From Eulemur rufifrons (taxonomy: Eukaryota > Chordata > Mammalia > Primates > Lemuridae), in assembly GCF_041146395.1 (NCBI RefSeq), contig NC_090985.1:347501-411500 (forward strand): a DNA stretch of 64,000 nucleotides, written 5' to 3'. Of the stretch, positions 12,726 through 26,859 are shown in pieces. Every line of letters starts with the position of its first letter. Position 1 is the first letter of the stretch. The position numbers and the translations under genes are program-made. The notes beneath the pieces were generated by a model that saw only the letters and a list, made by a program, of their open reading frames with translations, was not told the origin of the DNA and did no database searches.

Positions 12726-13009
12726 ACAGTTGTCCCACGGGGGTTTGGTTCATGGAACCCCACCATACCAAAATCCCCAGATGCTCAAGTACCAGATATA
12801 AAATGGGTAGGTGTTCGCATATAACCTATACATATCCTTAGACTTTAAAGCATCTCTAGATTATTTATATGTAAATGCCACATAAGTAGCTGTTATACTA
12901 TGGTTTTTAAATTTGTATTTTGTTTTAGAAACAGGGTTTAGTATTTTTGACCCACAGTTGGTTGAATCCTCACATGTGGAACCCACAGACACAGAGGGTC
13001 TACTGTATC
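12726..13009 (+). mobile_element. MER2 DNA transposon (Tigger group)
   Basis: The left end 'acagttgtcccacgggggtt' and right end 'agagggtctactgta' are diverged inverted ends. Inside are 'accaaaatccccagatgctc' and 'tctagattatttatatg', matching MER2 by eye. It is non-autonomous, with no transposase. A second copy lies in the opposite orientation at 19375-19672. Confidence 0.8.
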
Positions 13010-14813
<1,804 letters not shown>

Positions 14814-14819
14814 CTACAA

Positions 14820-16960
14820 TAAATCAAAACCAATAAGCATGTTTCATTGTAAGTGAAAAATCTTATAAAACCTTTAAAAAGTCCCAGATTCATCCTAAAA
14901 CAGATGAGAAACCTAAACGTTTTCATGTCTTTGAAAAAGACAACTGGGAATGAAAAACATAATAGCAACCTATACTAGACAATAAACCTGAGAAATTTGT
15001 TATATAGCATTTAAATAAAAAGTTTAAAATTCAAAAATGTTTTCTACAAATGCTAATAAACTCTCACAATCTACACAAACATGGGCACAGCTGCAAATGC
15101 CTTCTTAGCATCATTCTTAATCACTTGATTAATTACATCTGAGAGAAAAGAAATTCCTTCTAGATCACTCTGAAGGGTCTTACAAAAAAAGGAACCCCCC
15201 CCAGCAGCCACATCTACCTCGATGAAGAAAACACCAACATTTCAAATATTCCAACAATTACAAAATAGGATAATCCTGGAATTTACTCAGCCTCAAAACA
15301 TTATGAACTACTCCAACACAGGAATAATACTTTAAAAACATTTACAGTGTTTTCTAAAGTACAAAAAATATTCATTATGAATCCTGATTTCTTGGAAAAA
15401 ATTATTTTAACATGTCTCCATGCTGTTGATTGTCAAGAATTCTGATGATGTGCTTATCCAAAAAGAATGCCAGGCACTTTTTATTTAACATATCACAGCC
15501 TGCTTACATTGTTCTTTATCATCACTATTAGATTTCTTATCAACACCAGACTGATAGTGATAAATTGTCAAGAAATACACATTTCTTCCTCCAAGAAATA
15601 CACATTTAAAGAAAAACTATCACAACTCTTTACCACTAAAATTTGAGGGATTCCTTCCCTTACTATTCCTAGGAACAACAATCACAAAGAGCTAATAACC
15701 AGTAAGTCTAAAATCTAAAACTTCTATTTGAATGTATACATTATTTTCAACAATGTATAAACTATTATAAGCATTGACAAGTCAAAAGGGTCCACCAAAA
15801 TTCAAAAGCTAACTGCAAAAAAATTAGTAATCTACATTATTTTGTAAAGATCATGATTGGCTTTAGAGTACATTAACTCAGACTTCTGAAGAGGCCAAAT
15901 ATTGTTTTTAAACATATACTGTATTTGTTTGTTAATAGTAAAGAAAAGGACAAAATAAAATTCCTGAAACGGTGCTTTACTTAAAAACGTTTCTTATGGA
16001 AAAGAAATCCAATGTTTATCATCAGTGATTTTTAAAAATAGAAAATATTGTTGTTGCAAAGATTTACAGAACACAGAACCAGAAGTCCATGACCTCTCAA
16101 TAAATACACTGTACTAAAATCTTCTTGTAAGAGAGAGATAATAAAAACACCAGTCTGTTAAAGCTCTTCCTCCCTTCTTTTTAAAATGTAGATAGATTTT
16201 ACTAAACTGACAATATGAAAGTGGAACCCAATAATCTTAGCCCTCTTAAGTTACTTATTAACTTTTAAATAGACTGTTATGAATTTACAGTTCCTGCAGT
16301 TCACCTGCCACTTTTCCCAACTTAAAGCAGGTGCTAGGGGTTAAAGACAGTCTCCACTTGCAACATCGATTATAAGAAAGAACTTTATGCTCATTTTAAA
16401 AAAGGATTATTGTGAGTTTTGTTCGTCCCCAGAAACACCACTCAACACAGATCTCAGCACATAATAGATGTTTAATGAATACCTGTTGAATAAATGGTAA
16501 TGTTTAATTGTATTAGTGGAACATTAGTTTTTTTTCTTCCTTCAATTTACAGTTCTCCCTTTTTGGAAAAGACACTCAAGACCATAGCAGTCCCTCAAAA
16601 ACACATAAACAACTTTATTCACAATGAAAAATAAAGCTGGGTCTCAAAATACAATCCCAGCGCCTCTTTATGTTCCCCATTATTTTTAAAGAAAATGAGA
16701 AATAAAGCCTGTTTTTAAGAAATAGATAATGTATACCAACTTTTCTCAAAATAAAAAAATTCACATTTCAAATTTATTTTCTGTTAGTAGTATTGAGAGT
16801 CACAACTGATTGTTCCAAAATATGCATATATTGGGTAAAAATCAAAAACAAGCATATAAACAAAACTACATGTTTTTTGCCAACGTTTTTTCCTTAATCT
16901 TAGTCAAAAGGATATGTGCCTAAATTTTACTAGATGTGAGACCAGCTTGGTCTGATGTTT
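14820..16960. other. AT-rich DNA, possible 3' region of the minus-strand unit
   Basis: It contains the candidate terminal exon at 15071-15178 and, at 16614-16619, TTTATT (AATAAA on the minus strand) in a 3'-end-like setting. A MIR/L2-type tail ('agcacataatagatgtttaa', 'tgttgaataaatgg') lies at about 16440-16500. I see nothing else that I can name. Confidence 0.4.
15071..15178 (-). CDS. Possible terminal exon, unknown gene
   Basis: On the minus strand 36 codons follow an acceptor-like 'ttcctttttttgtaag' and end in TAG at 15071-15073. The peptide looks genuinely protein-like, with pieces TLQSDLEGISFLSDV and VIKNDAKKAFAAVPMFV. The frame stays open about 20 codons further upstream, so the acceptor is a choice rather than a certainty. 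It lies 3 kb downstream of the CpG-island donor at 18.1 kb on the same strand. I do not recognise the family. It could be the last exon of an unidentified gene or a decayed copy. Confidence 0.35.
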   Translation of the reverse strand, partial: TLQSDLEGISFLSDVINQVIKNDAKKAFAAVPMFV

Positions 16961-16989
16961 CCAGATTCATTCGTTCAACAAATATTTTA

Positions 16990-17347
16990 TTTTTTTATTT
17001 TTTATTTATTTATTTTTTTTTTTTGAGACAGAGTCTCACTCTGTTGCCCGGGCTAGAGTGAGTGCTGTGGCGTCAGCCTAGCTCACAGCAACCTCAAACT
17101 CCTGAGCTCAAGCGATCCTCCTGTCTCAGCCTCCCGAGTAGCTGGGACTACAGACATGTGCCACCATGCCCGGCTAATTTTTTGTATATATATATATTTT
17201 AGTTGTCCATATAATTTCTTTCTATTTTTAGTAGAGACGGGGTCTCACTCTTGCTCAGGCTGGTCCCGAACTCCTGACCTTGAGTGATCCACCCGCCTCG
17301 GCCTCCCAGAGTGCTAGGATTACAGGCGTGAGCCACCTCGCCCGGCC
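16990..17347 (-). mobile_element. Alu, lemur-type, minus orientation
   Basis: A T-rich tail with ATTT repeats leads into 'gagacagagtctcactctg', and the element ends 'cctcgcccggcc'. A 14-base target-site duplication, CAACAAATATTTTA, flanks it at 16976-16989 and 17348-17361. The insertion split an older repeat containing 'aacaaatattttaatgagc'. Confidence 0.95.
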
Positions 17348-18125
17348 CAACAAATATTTTAATGAGCATCTACTGTATTCCAAGCCCTTTAACGTTTAAA
17401 TTTGCAAACTGCACACCACCACCGAATTCCTCTACGAAGCCTTGTCATTTAAAATAATTGCAAGGTAATAAGGAATCTCAACACTGTTTCTTGTACACAT
17501 TAAGTCAGTGGATTGGGGCGCTTTTTCAGCCGTCAAAGCGGCATCAGCGAGCCGCTACCCACCACACCCGGGACCCAAAATCCCAACCAGCAGCCACAGC
17601 CGGTGAAACCACCTGTGAGAGTCGTCCGCGCTCCTCCTCCGAGGAGGCGGCCGGGACTTCTGCTCCGAGCCCAGCGAGCTCCGCTGCGGGACCGCGGGCG
17701 GGACGCGCCGGGCGCCTCGGGCGACAGTCCGGCTCCGGAGCCGGGTCCCCGTCCCGCCAACCCTCACCTGGAGACCCCGGGCCGTCCCCGCCCGCCCCTC
17801 GCGCCACCCTCGCGACCGCCAGACCCGCCAAGTGGGGGGAGGGGTCTGCGTTTCCGCTTTACCGCGGCGGGCGGTGGGCACCTCGGTCGCCGCCTGCCTG
17901 AATTCCGAGCTGAGCTCGGGTCCCTGCCTCAGAGAGAAGGGACGAAACCCAAAGGGCGGGTCCCCGGGGAAGAGACCTCGCCCGAACCTGGAAACGGAGC
18001 CGCTGGCTCAGCCCGCAGCCCGCAGCCCGCGCTCACCGCGGAGCCGTCGGGGACCGCGGTTCAGGGCCTCAGGCCGCCGACCAAGGGCCCGAGAGGGCGA
18101 GGCGCGGGGCCTGCGCTGCACTCAC

Positions 18126-18290
18126 CGTCGCCTCTGTCTCCGCCGCCCGCTCCCGCAGCGCCGCTCTCGGCCGGCTCCACAGCTCCTGCCGCCCCGACGC
18201 CCGCAGCTGCGCTCCCGGCTCCCTCCGCCCCGCCTCGTGCGCGGGCGCAGCCACAAGCCTCGCGCGCTCCTAGAGCAGCGGAGGGCGGGG
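18126..18290 (-). other. Candidate non-coding first exon
   Basis: The minus strand reads a purine-rich 5'-UTR-like stretch ('gggagcgggcggcggagac', 'agaggcgacg') ending exactly at GTGAGTGCAG, a near-consensus splice donor. It starts within the GC-box minisatellite region. It would launch transcription leftward into 1-18 kb, where the exon-like segments lie on the same strand. The start is a guess. Confidence 0.35.
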
Positions 18291-18306
18291 CTTCATCGCG
18301 CACCGC

Positions 18307-18390
18307 CCCAGCCAGGCCCCGCCCCAGCCAGGCCCCGCCCCGGCCAGGCCCCGCCCCAGCCAGGCCCCGCCCCAGCCAGGCCCCGCCTCG
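18307..18390. repeat. GC-box minisatellite, 16-bp unit, about 5 copies
   Basis: The unit 'gccaggccccgcccca' is repeated almost perfectly about five times. Each unit contains CCCCGCCCC, the complement of an Sp1/KLF GC box, giving regularly spaced sites inside the CpG island, between the presumed divergent start sites. Confidence 0.9.
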
Positions 18391-18516
18391 AGATGGGCCG
18401 GCCGGCGGGCGGCGCCACCCCCACCTTGGAGCGGCGCAGGCTGGGCGGCCGCTGCTGTGGGGAACCGACCGCCCACGGCAGGGGGTGGAGCCTGCGCGGG
18501 AAAGCGCGCGCGGAAG

Positions 18517-18648
18517 ATGGCGACCGAGCCTGGGCGGGAGCGCGCGGGAGCCTCTTCCCAGCCCGGCCCGCAGGCGGCTGCGGCTCGCGCCCGCCCGGCC
18601 GAGGAGGGGCGGCGTCTGCGCGCGGTGTGGGCCGCGGCCGCGCCCTGA
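18517..18648 (+). CDS. Short ORF in the CpG island, possible first coding exon
   Basis: ATG at 18517 sits in a favourable context ('gcggaagATGGCG'). The frame gives MATEPGRERAGASSQPG, then an Ala/Arg-rich stretch, and stops at 18648 after 43 codons. A possible donor (GCGCG then GTGTGG) occurs near 18627, so the protein might continue in a distant exon. I do not recognise the N-terminus. Ala/Arg/Pro bias is expected in any frame here, so this is weak evidence. A non-coding CpG-island transcript is the main alternative. Confidence 0.25.
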   Translation: MATEPGRERAGASSQPGPQAAAARARPAEEGRRLRAVWAAAAP

Positions 18649-18719
18649 GGAGGAAGCGGGGTGCGAGCTGGCGGGGGGCGAGGTGTCTGTCCCTAGCAGT
18701 TGCGACCTCGAGGTCCTGA

Positions 18720-19370
18720 AACCCTCCGACCACTGTTTTTTTCAATGTCACAGTCAGAATCGTTTTGTCATTCGCTGGCTTCAGGCCCGGCACATCCAGC
18801 TGGCATTTGCAATGCGAAAACTGTTCGTGCCCCAGACCTCTGTGACTCCTCCCCGGATCGCATACGTCCCAGAAGTCGGGACACATGACAGTGTCCCAGT
18901 CTAGCGGCCAGCACTCCACCAAAGGACCCGCCAAACTCTGCCTGTGGTCAAAGGGACAGAGAGAGCCAGGTGCCGGTGTCAGGGCATCCTTCCAGCTGCT
19001 CAGGCCACAGACCTTGGCGTCATCCTTGGTCCCTCTCACACTCTCATTTTCACTTCCAATCTGCCAAGAAAGCTCGTTGGTTCCACTTCCAAAATAAATC
19101 AGACTAGTTCTCACCTGCGTTACTTCCAGCATCTCAATTATACCTCAGTGACCTACTAAACCGCAGGGCCTCCCTGCCCATCATCTACTCTGTTTACTGT
19201 CAAACCAGCCGGAATATCCTCTCACAAGGAAATGTCACTTAGCGTTGATACTTAGCCTGAGCCAGGTATTTAAAATTGCAACCGCCAGACACTAATTCTC
19301 GATCCTTCCTACCTCATTCTTTTTCTTTTCTTCCCATGACACTTCACACCTGGTAGCAATTTCTATGGTC
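18720..19370. other. No gene or named repeat seen
   Basis: Transitional sequence between the CpG island and the MER2 copy. Open frames here (plus 18885-19159, minus to 19132) are short and overlap each other on both strands without recognisable domains. Confidence 0.4.
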
Positions 19371-19374
19371 AGCT

Positions 19375-19672
19375 TTCCGGATCTATGGTTAGGCATTCAG
19401 AGATTCAACTAACCGCAGATCAAAAATAGTCAGGAAAAAAATTTAAATAACACAAAAAATACAGTATAACAACTATTTATATAGCATTTACATTGCATTT
19501 GGTATTGTAAGTAATCTAGAGATCATTTAAAGTATACAGGAGGATATATATAAGTTATGCACAAATATTATGCCATTTTATATAAGGGACTTGAGCATCC
19601 ACAGATTTTGGTATTGGTGGGGATCCTGGAACCAATCCCCTAAAGATACTGAGGTATGACTGTATTTATTTT
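19375..19672 (-). mobile_element. MER2 DNA transposon, minus orientation
   Basis: 'aagggacttgagcatccaca', 'gattttggtattggtgggga', 'tcctggaaccaatccccta' and the terminal 'gaggtatgactgta' match the complement of MER2. The left part has 'gattcaactaaccgcagatc'. It is a non-autonomous relic. Confidence 0.85.
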
Positions 19673-19782
19673 ACATGTTTATCTTTTAGTGTCTCTCTTG
19701 TCTTCACCGGTAGAAGCTGGGATTTTTGTCTGTTTTGTTCAACTGATGTATCCCAAGTGCCTAGAATAAATGAAAAATTTTT

Positions 19783-20141
<359 letters not shown>

Positions 20142-20300
20142 GAAAAATTTTTAAATTCCCTGAGATAATAAAAAGTGTAAAGCAACAAAAAAATGACCCG
20201 TTTTGTGTTTTAAATTTCCTCTTGCTTTCAATTTCTATCAGTTAATTTGGTCACTATTATATTCATAACACTCTCTTTACATATTTAATTTAGCCTTTAA

Positions 20301-20662
<362 letters not shown>

Positions 20663-21835
20663 GCCCCGCCCCCGCCTCCCACTCCCCTCCCGTGTCCGCC
20701 CTGGGCCCCGCCTCCGTCCCCCGCTCTCCACTCCCCTCCCCCGTTCCCTCGGCCCCGCCCCCCTGCCCTGGCCCCGCCCCTACCCCTCCCCATCCGTCCC
20801 CCGCCAGTCCCGCGCCCCGGCTCCGCTCGTCCCCCGGCGGCCACACGGGGGCACAGCCGGACAGCGGGCGAGGGCGGGGCGGGGTGGGGCGGGAGGACCG
20901 GGATGGGGAGAGGACGGGGAGGGGCGGGAAGGGGGCGCCGGGGAGGCGGGGGTCTGGCGTGTGGAGGGGCAGGTGGGGGATGGGAGGGGTGAGGGGTGGG
21001 CGGGCAGGTGGAGGATGGGGCGGGAGGAGGGCCCAGGAGGTCGGGCCTCGGGCGGAACTTGGGGGGAAGCCCTGAGGGGTCCCGGGGAGCAAAGCCTTCA
21101 GCCCGCGGCCTTACCCTCCCAGGGCTGGGGGTGCGCTGGGCCCCACGGCCCCCTGGAATGGGTGCGGGGTCTCGGGAGAGCCGGGCGTGCAGCTGGGGGC
21201 GCCGGGCCCACCTGGGAAAGCCCAGGCAGCGCTGGAAAGCGGGAGGCGGGGCCTGTCCCCTCCTCCGTGTTTAAGGCTTCAGGTGGCGCTGTGGCCTGGC
21301 GGGCCGTGGAAGGCGGAGGAGGAGGCAGCACAGCAAGGGAGGGTCGAGGCCAGGGGCACGATGGCAGTTCAGCGTGCACCGAGCCCTTGCTCCGCGAACC
21401 TCAGCAGAGGGGTGCAGCTGCAGGAACACCGGGGCCACCTTGCCTGGGCCCAGGCCGGTGGCCCACCGTGGGCAGGTGCATGTTCTCGGTCCAGCGTGCT
21501 GTGTGGCTGCTGCCGCTGGCTGCCCCGGGCAAGGGGGGCGTCCCAGAGCCCACAGCTGGGGAGCAGCTTCTGTCCAGCCAGCTCTGCACCCGGGGACCCT
21601 TCCCCTGCATCCAGCCGAGCCTGTGGCCCTGGGAGCTGGGGAGGCCTCCCCAGAAGCAACAGGACAGGGGCCCTTCTGCATGTCCGGGTGGGGACGGCGG
21701 CCTTTTAGGGGACATTCTGCATTCGCAGGGCATGGCTGCATGTCAGAGCTCAGGCGGGGATGCACCTCGGCCACCTGGGTCACCAGCAGGAGCCTGAGTG
21801 ATGCTCATGGCAGTGGGGTGAGAGGGCAGGAAAGT

Positions 21836-22092
21836 GCCACACACACCACACACACTGTACACATGACCACAGGTACACACAACATACAAGCACACACACT
21901 ACACACAACACACACTGTACACAACACACACTGTACACATGACCACAGATACACAGCTACACGCAACATACAAACACACTGTACACACTATGCACACATA
22001 CCACATGAAAACACACTACACACAACACACGCAATACACATGAACACATACACCTGCACACACCTACGCACACAAACACGCACACACATTGG
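21836..22092. repeat. CA-rich minisatellite
   Basis: Degenerate blocks such as 'cacacactgtacacatgacc' and 'acacaacatacaaacacac' recur irregularly. It is paired with 62791-63045 in duplicon copy 2. Confidence 0.85.
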
Positions 22093-22514
22093 GAGATTTA
22101 AAATACTCACAGTTAAACTAGTAACCACATTCTAGAAAGTTTACAAAATACCGGGGAGGGTAGCAATCACCTCTGACACCCCACATTAACAAACAGCCTG
22201 TCTAGCTTTATTGTTGTGTATGGTAAATTGTGGAACTATCTCATTCGGTTCTTAAACATTTGGTTCTTAAACTGGGCAGATAAATCAAGCGTTCTATTTT
22301 GACTTCTGGGAAACGTTTCAAAAACAGGACAGAACAGAAAGTTTTTATTTGCAAACACAATTAACCATTTCCCGCTCAACGTCAGAAGCAGCTGAGAACC
22401 GGGCTGCTGCCTGCTGGCCACCAAGCCCTCGCCCAGGGCGGCCTCGGCGGACGTCGCTGGTGCCCTCCGCCTGCGCTGCCCTGCGCTGCGGCAGCGGTTT
22501 CCAGATGATCCTTC

Positions 22515-22822
22515 TGCACAACACACATGCACAGCCCACAACACACACACATACACAACCCCCAACACACACAACCCCCAACACACACAATCCCCAGCAC
22601 ACACACACAACCCCCAGCACACACACACAACCCCCAACACACACGCACAGCCCACAACACACACACACACACAATCCCCAACACACACAACCCCCAACAC
22701 ACACGCACAGCCCACAACACATGCACAGCCCACATCACACACACACACACAATCCCCAACACACACAACCCCCAACATGCACACACAATCCCCACTACAC
22801 ACACACCTGCAACACACACTCT
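22515..22822. repeat. CA-rich minisatellite with CCCCAA units
   Basis: Units like 'acacacaacccccaac' and 'acacacgcacagcccac' are repeated with variation. All strands give long artificial frames (His/Thr/Pro one way, Cys/Val/Gly the other). It is paired with 63470-63777. Confidence 0.9.
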
Positions 22823-23049
22823 CTATCCTTCAACAAGCGGGGCCTCAGGTGTCCCCCTCCCATCTTCCACCCCCAGGAGGAAATGAAGGGGCTGCACGGG
22901 GTGGGGGCACCTCGGCCGTGGGGCTCCCGCCCTGCCTGGCTCCTTCCTCACCGGCCATGAGGGGGTGGCAGCCGTCCCAGGGGGGCTGCGGGACCCTGCT
23001 CTCCCCCTGCCCCTCCTTCCTCCCAGCGGCCGGCCTGGGGCTGGGTCTG

Positions 23050-26000
23050 CACCGCAGGGAAGGGCTGCTTATGCTGTGATCCAGTGTTGTGCTGTTTGCA
23101 GTGAGGTGGCTGTAGATGTACTTACCGGAAATTACACAGCTCTCCCCTCGCACGCGCCATCCGTGTCTCCCAGTGACAGCAGTTTGCAACACTGCAGGAC
23201 AACGTCACAACCAGGCTGAGGACTGTCGTAAGTCCGCCCTGTGCTGCTGACCTGTGTCGAGGTGCGATTTCTCCCGGCCCCTCCTGCACAGGCAGTGGCA
23301 TTGCTGGACCTGGTCCTCAGAGGGCCACAGACGCCACAGCCCCGGCTGCAGGAGGCCTGGGGGGCTGTCAGGGACCTGCGAGTCTGAGGCATCCCCAGCC
23401 CAGCTGGCCGGTGACCCACCTCCAGAGAGCCCAGCAAGGAGACACCTGCGTCTGCCGCCCGACCCGTCTGGCCAGCAGGGGGCACTGCTGGGTCCCCCCC
23501 ACCCCCGCTAAGCCCACCTGGCCGGTGGGTCCCCCCAGAGGGCCACCTGCGGGCCCACGCCCCTGTCTCCCTCCCTGTCCACTGGTCTCCCTCCCCTCCC
23601 CCAGCCCGCCCCCAGCCCTGTGCCCTCCCCCCACCCACAGGGAGCCCCAGGAAGAGGGGGTGGGGGGAGGGGCGGGTGCCCTCCCTCCATCAGGACCTGG
23701 GGATCTGGGACAGTTTCCCTTCCACGGCCACATCTGCCTGAGCAGCCCAGGAGGCGGCGGCAGTGGTGGGGGGGAGGTCGCAGGCTGGGACCCCACAGGC
23801 TCCCTGCCCCGTCCTGTGGGCCTTGCTGCAGCTGGGCTGGCGACCAGATTGGCTCCTAGGTATGTGGGGTCAGGGGTCAGGGGTCGAGGTCGGAGCGGGG
23901 CTCTGGTGGGACCTCCCGCCTTGGTCCCTGACAGCTGAGGAGGGTTCTGTGGGGCCAGCACCCAGGACAACCCAGCATAGCCACTTGTCCGGTGGCGCTG
24001 TGTGGCTTTGTGAAGGTGAATTGCCCTCTCTGGGCTCCAAATCCTCACCTGACAAGGGTCTTCTCTTTGCTCTGGGGTAGGCAGGACCTCTGTCCTGTCT
24101 CAGCTGGTCCTCAGCCTCCCGTGGGACGGAGCGAGCTGGTGTCCTCCTCTGTGGGACAGGGGGTCGGGCTGGCCAAAGCCCCACACCTTGGGCCATGGGG
24201 CTCCGTGTAACAGTTCTGCCCACTGTCCTCACTTGTGTTTTCCTGTGCATGGGACCTGCCCCACATGGGGACTGAGCTTGGCTTTGTGACACCAAAGGTT
24301 AGATGAGCTGGGACATTTTCCTAATGTAGCAAAAGTGTAACCGGGAGTAAAGACTGCTCACCTGCCCCCCAGCCTGCCCTCGTGGGCGGGGAACGTGCCC
24401 CTGGGGCTGCTGGCCGGGACAGCGGGTGCCCGATGCTGCAGCCAGACTCTCCCGCTGCCGCTTGTCCCTGCCGGATGCTCCAACGCAGTATGCCTCGGTG
24501 TCCGCACGGGCACCAGTCGGCACACGGCAGTTCAGCAGAGTGCGGCGTGTGTTGCTGGGGCCCTGTCCGTCCGGTCCCAGACTCGGCCCGCCCTGGCCTC
24601 GGGGAATCTTTGTTCTGTGACACGGCCTTTTTCCTTCCGAATTTACTCACTGTGTTTATTCCTTTGTCCTTCCCACGGGCAACCGCCCCTTCGAGTGCGC
24701 TTGTCACTGGTGTTTGCGGGGACGTCCCAAACCCCAGAGTTTGCCGGGGCCTGTCCTGGTGCATGAGGGTGAACCAGAGTCCGGCCGCCCTGAGCTCAGG
24801 CTGCGGCTGCTCCCTCAGCTTGGTGACCTGTGGCCACCTCTGTGCTGTCTCCTCGCCGGCTTTGGGGACAATGACGCCGGCCTGGCAGGGCCTCCAGAGT
24901 CAAACCAGATCATTTGCGGACACCGCCCAGCACAGCCCAGCACACGAGTGTTAAAGTCAGACTTTTTTATTGTTTTCAATCTACTGTTTTGAAAACGATC
25001 ACAGGGAAAAGTTGACACGACCGTGGGCATCCCTCACCGGGAACCTACTTGGTAACACCGGCACGTGACTCTCAGTGTCAGTGGGCAGAAGCGGACACAT
25101 CCCTCACCCGGAACCTGCTTGGTAACACCGGCATGTGACTCTCAGTGTCAGTGGGCAGAAGCGTGTCCGCGGCCGCGGTGTCGGCAGGTCTGTCCTCCCG
25201 AGGCTCTGGGGGCTGGGCTGCCCAGGCCTCTCCCGGTGCTGGGTTTGCTGTCAGCCTTTGGCGTTCATGGTCTTGTGGAAGCCTCACCCCAGTCTCTGCC
25301 TTCGTCTTCACACAGGTGACTCTGCACAAACGTCCCCTGTCTATGGGACACCAGTCACACTGGATTAGGGCCCACCTACTCCGTGTGACTGCTCTGAGCC
25401 AGCGCCGTCCGCAAGGCCCTGTTCCCAGCGGGGTCGATTCTGACCCCGGGGCTGGGGGCCTCCCCGGGTGCCCACGGCACGTCCCGTCCGCCGCACGCAG
25501 CTGACACTGGGACCCACGTGCGCGTCCGTCACAGACTCTGGGACACTCTGCTCCTCACACTCAGCCAGGTCTGCTGGGGACAGAGAGCTGCTCATGGCGC
25601 TCGCTCCCTCCGACTGCGGGGGGACCCGGGACTGTTGCCAGACCGGCTCCCAACACCCCCCAACACCCGTCTACCGGGCCAGGACCGGCCTCTGTTGGGG
25701 CCGTGAGTCCGCAGGTTCTTCCAGTCTAGACCAGGCCCTGCCTTCTCTGTCGCGGCCACTCCTGTGTCCGGAACAATCCAGGGATGTGTCCGGCATTTGC
25801 CCGAGGGGCGTCAGGCTTGCATGTTGGCCAGGAACACCACAGACGGGTGTCAGTCCCTCTTGGGGTGCCTGTCGGGGGACCCCATGATGGCGCCCTTCCC
25901 TCTGTGGTAGGTAATAGCCTGACAGTCTGCCGGGCGGTGCTTTTGGCTCCCCAAGATGACTCTGGCCTAAACGAGGTGCTAGGCGGTGCCTGGGGAGTGT

Positions 26001-26850
26001 GCTGTCCGCGAGGCCGACGGCAGCCCCCGGCTGACGGCAACCCCTCTGTGGAGCCGGCACCCCCACTTCTAAGCTCGCCTCAAAGCCGGCCACGCTCACC
26101 CCCCCCCCCGCCGTGCGGGGCACGGCCCTCTCCCACCCCTACGCGATCCCAGTGAGAAGCTTGAGGGAGACTGAGAAACCCCACAAATATGACCGCACCC
26201 AGCATCAGCCAGCGCTCATTTCAAAATATTTACCTTGTTGGTGGGACTCTAACAGCTAAGGCGGCCAGGAAGGCTCCCTGGAGGAGGTGGGAGGTGCCTT
26301 GGGTGGACGATCCGGGTGGGCTGGGCAGGAGCCAGACGGTCCCCCTCAGCCTTTCCATGCTGGGCCCCTGGGAGCAGGGGGTGCCGGGACAGGCTGGGGT
26401 GCGGAGTAGGGCGCGTGAGCTCCCGGGAAGTCCTGGCCCTCGCCCCACCTGGCAGTAGGCGGGGGCCCAGCCAGACTCGCTGCCCTGGGTGGGTCCAAAA
26501 CCCGATGCCGCCGGCAGGGAGCCAGGGCCGGGCCAGCGGGATCCCAGCAGAAGGGCCCCCTGGGACTCACACAGCCAGAAAGAGGTGGTCCCTGGACCCA
26601 CCGCTGCAGGGAAGCAGACACTGCGAGGGTCCGTTCCACAGACAAGCACCTGACACTCCGTGTGCGGGGAGAGAGAGCAGCTTCCCGCCAAGCTGGGCGC
26701 CCAGCAGGGCTGCAGCTTTGACCCGGCCTGGCCCTCTGAGCGCGCGGGTGACGCTTACCCCGCCCCCATTCTGGTGCCTAAAGTATCCTTTTGTGAACAA
26801 AGATGAAAGCTTTTGCTTTTTCTCTCTACTGGAGTCCTTCAAAATTCCGG
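23050..26850. other. GC-rich DNA without a recognised gene
   Basis: Rich in CpG and C- or G-runs, with many overlapping open frames on both strands and no conserved domain, splice-site pattern or RNA gene that I can support. The only structured element is the 70-bp tandem pair at 25028-25163. It may be a continuation of duplicon A beyond the stretch covered by the window's second copy. Confidence 0.4.
25028..25163. repeat. Tandem duplication, 70-bp period, two copies
   Basis: The segment starting 'catccctcaccgggaacct' recurs exactly 70 bases later as 'catccctcacccggaacct', with few differences through 'agtgtcagtgggcagaagcg'. Confidence 0.9.
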
Positions 26851-26859
26851 AAGTATTTG

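Larger units (their letters stand above)
17500..18720. promoter_or_regulatory. CpG island, candidate bidirectional promoter
   Basis: The base composition changes abruptly to very GC- and CpG-rich, with many GC boxes (GGGGCGGGG and its complement). On the minus strand several donor-like sites occur (GGTCTCCAG|GTGAGG near 17764, CGACG|GTGAGT at 18125). On the plus strand an ATG in good context lies at 18517. There is no TATA box near either. The pattern is that of a dispersed, housekeeping-type promoter firing both ways. Long frames across the island (for example plus 17513-18904) are what GC-rich DNA gives by chance. Confidence 0.6.
20668..23047. repeat. Segmental duplication A, copy 1
   Basis: The left part (to about 21320) matches 58985-59610. 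The right part (from about 21330) matches 62285-64000 at high identity, including both CA-rich blocks. In copy 1 the two parts are contiguous, whereas copy 2 has about 2.7 kb between them. The left part is G-rich on the plus strand (GGGGAGGGGCGGG-type runs). Long frames in all phases are present, none with a recognisable domain. The match runs off the window end, so the duplicon is larger. Confidence 0.9.

Noticed and set aside
17513..18904. 463-codon plus-strand frame across the CpG island
   Set aside because: Pro/Arg/Ala-rich in every phase, overlapped by equally long frames on both strands, no domain. GC-rich DNA has few stop codons.
22236..22819. Cys/Val/Gly-rich minus frames resembling metallothionein or keratin-associated proteins
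   Set aside because: They are a translation of the CA-rich minisatellite, and the same pattern appears at 63191-63774.
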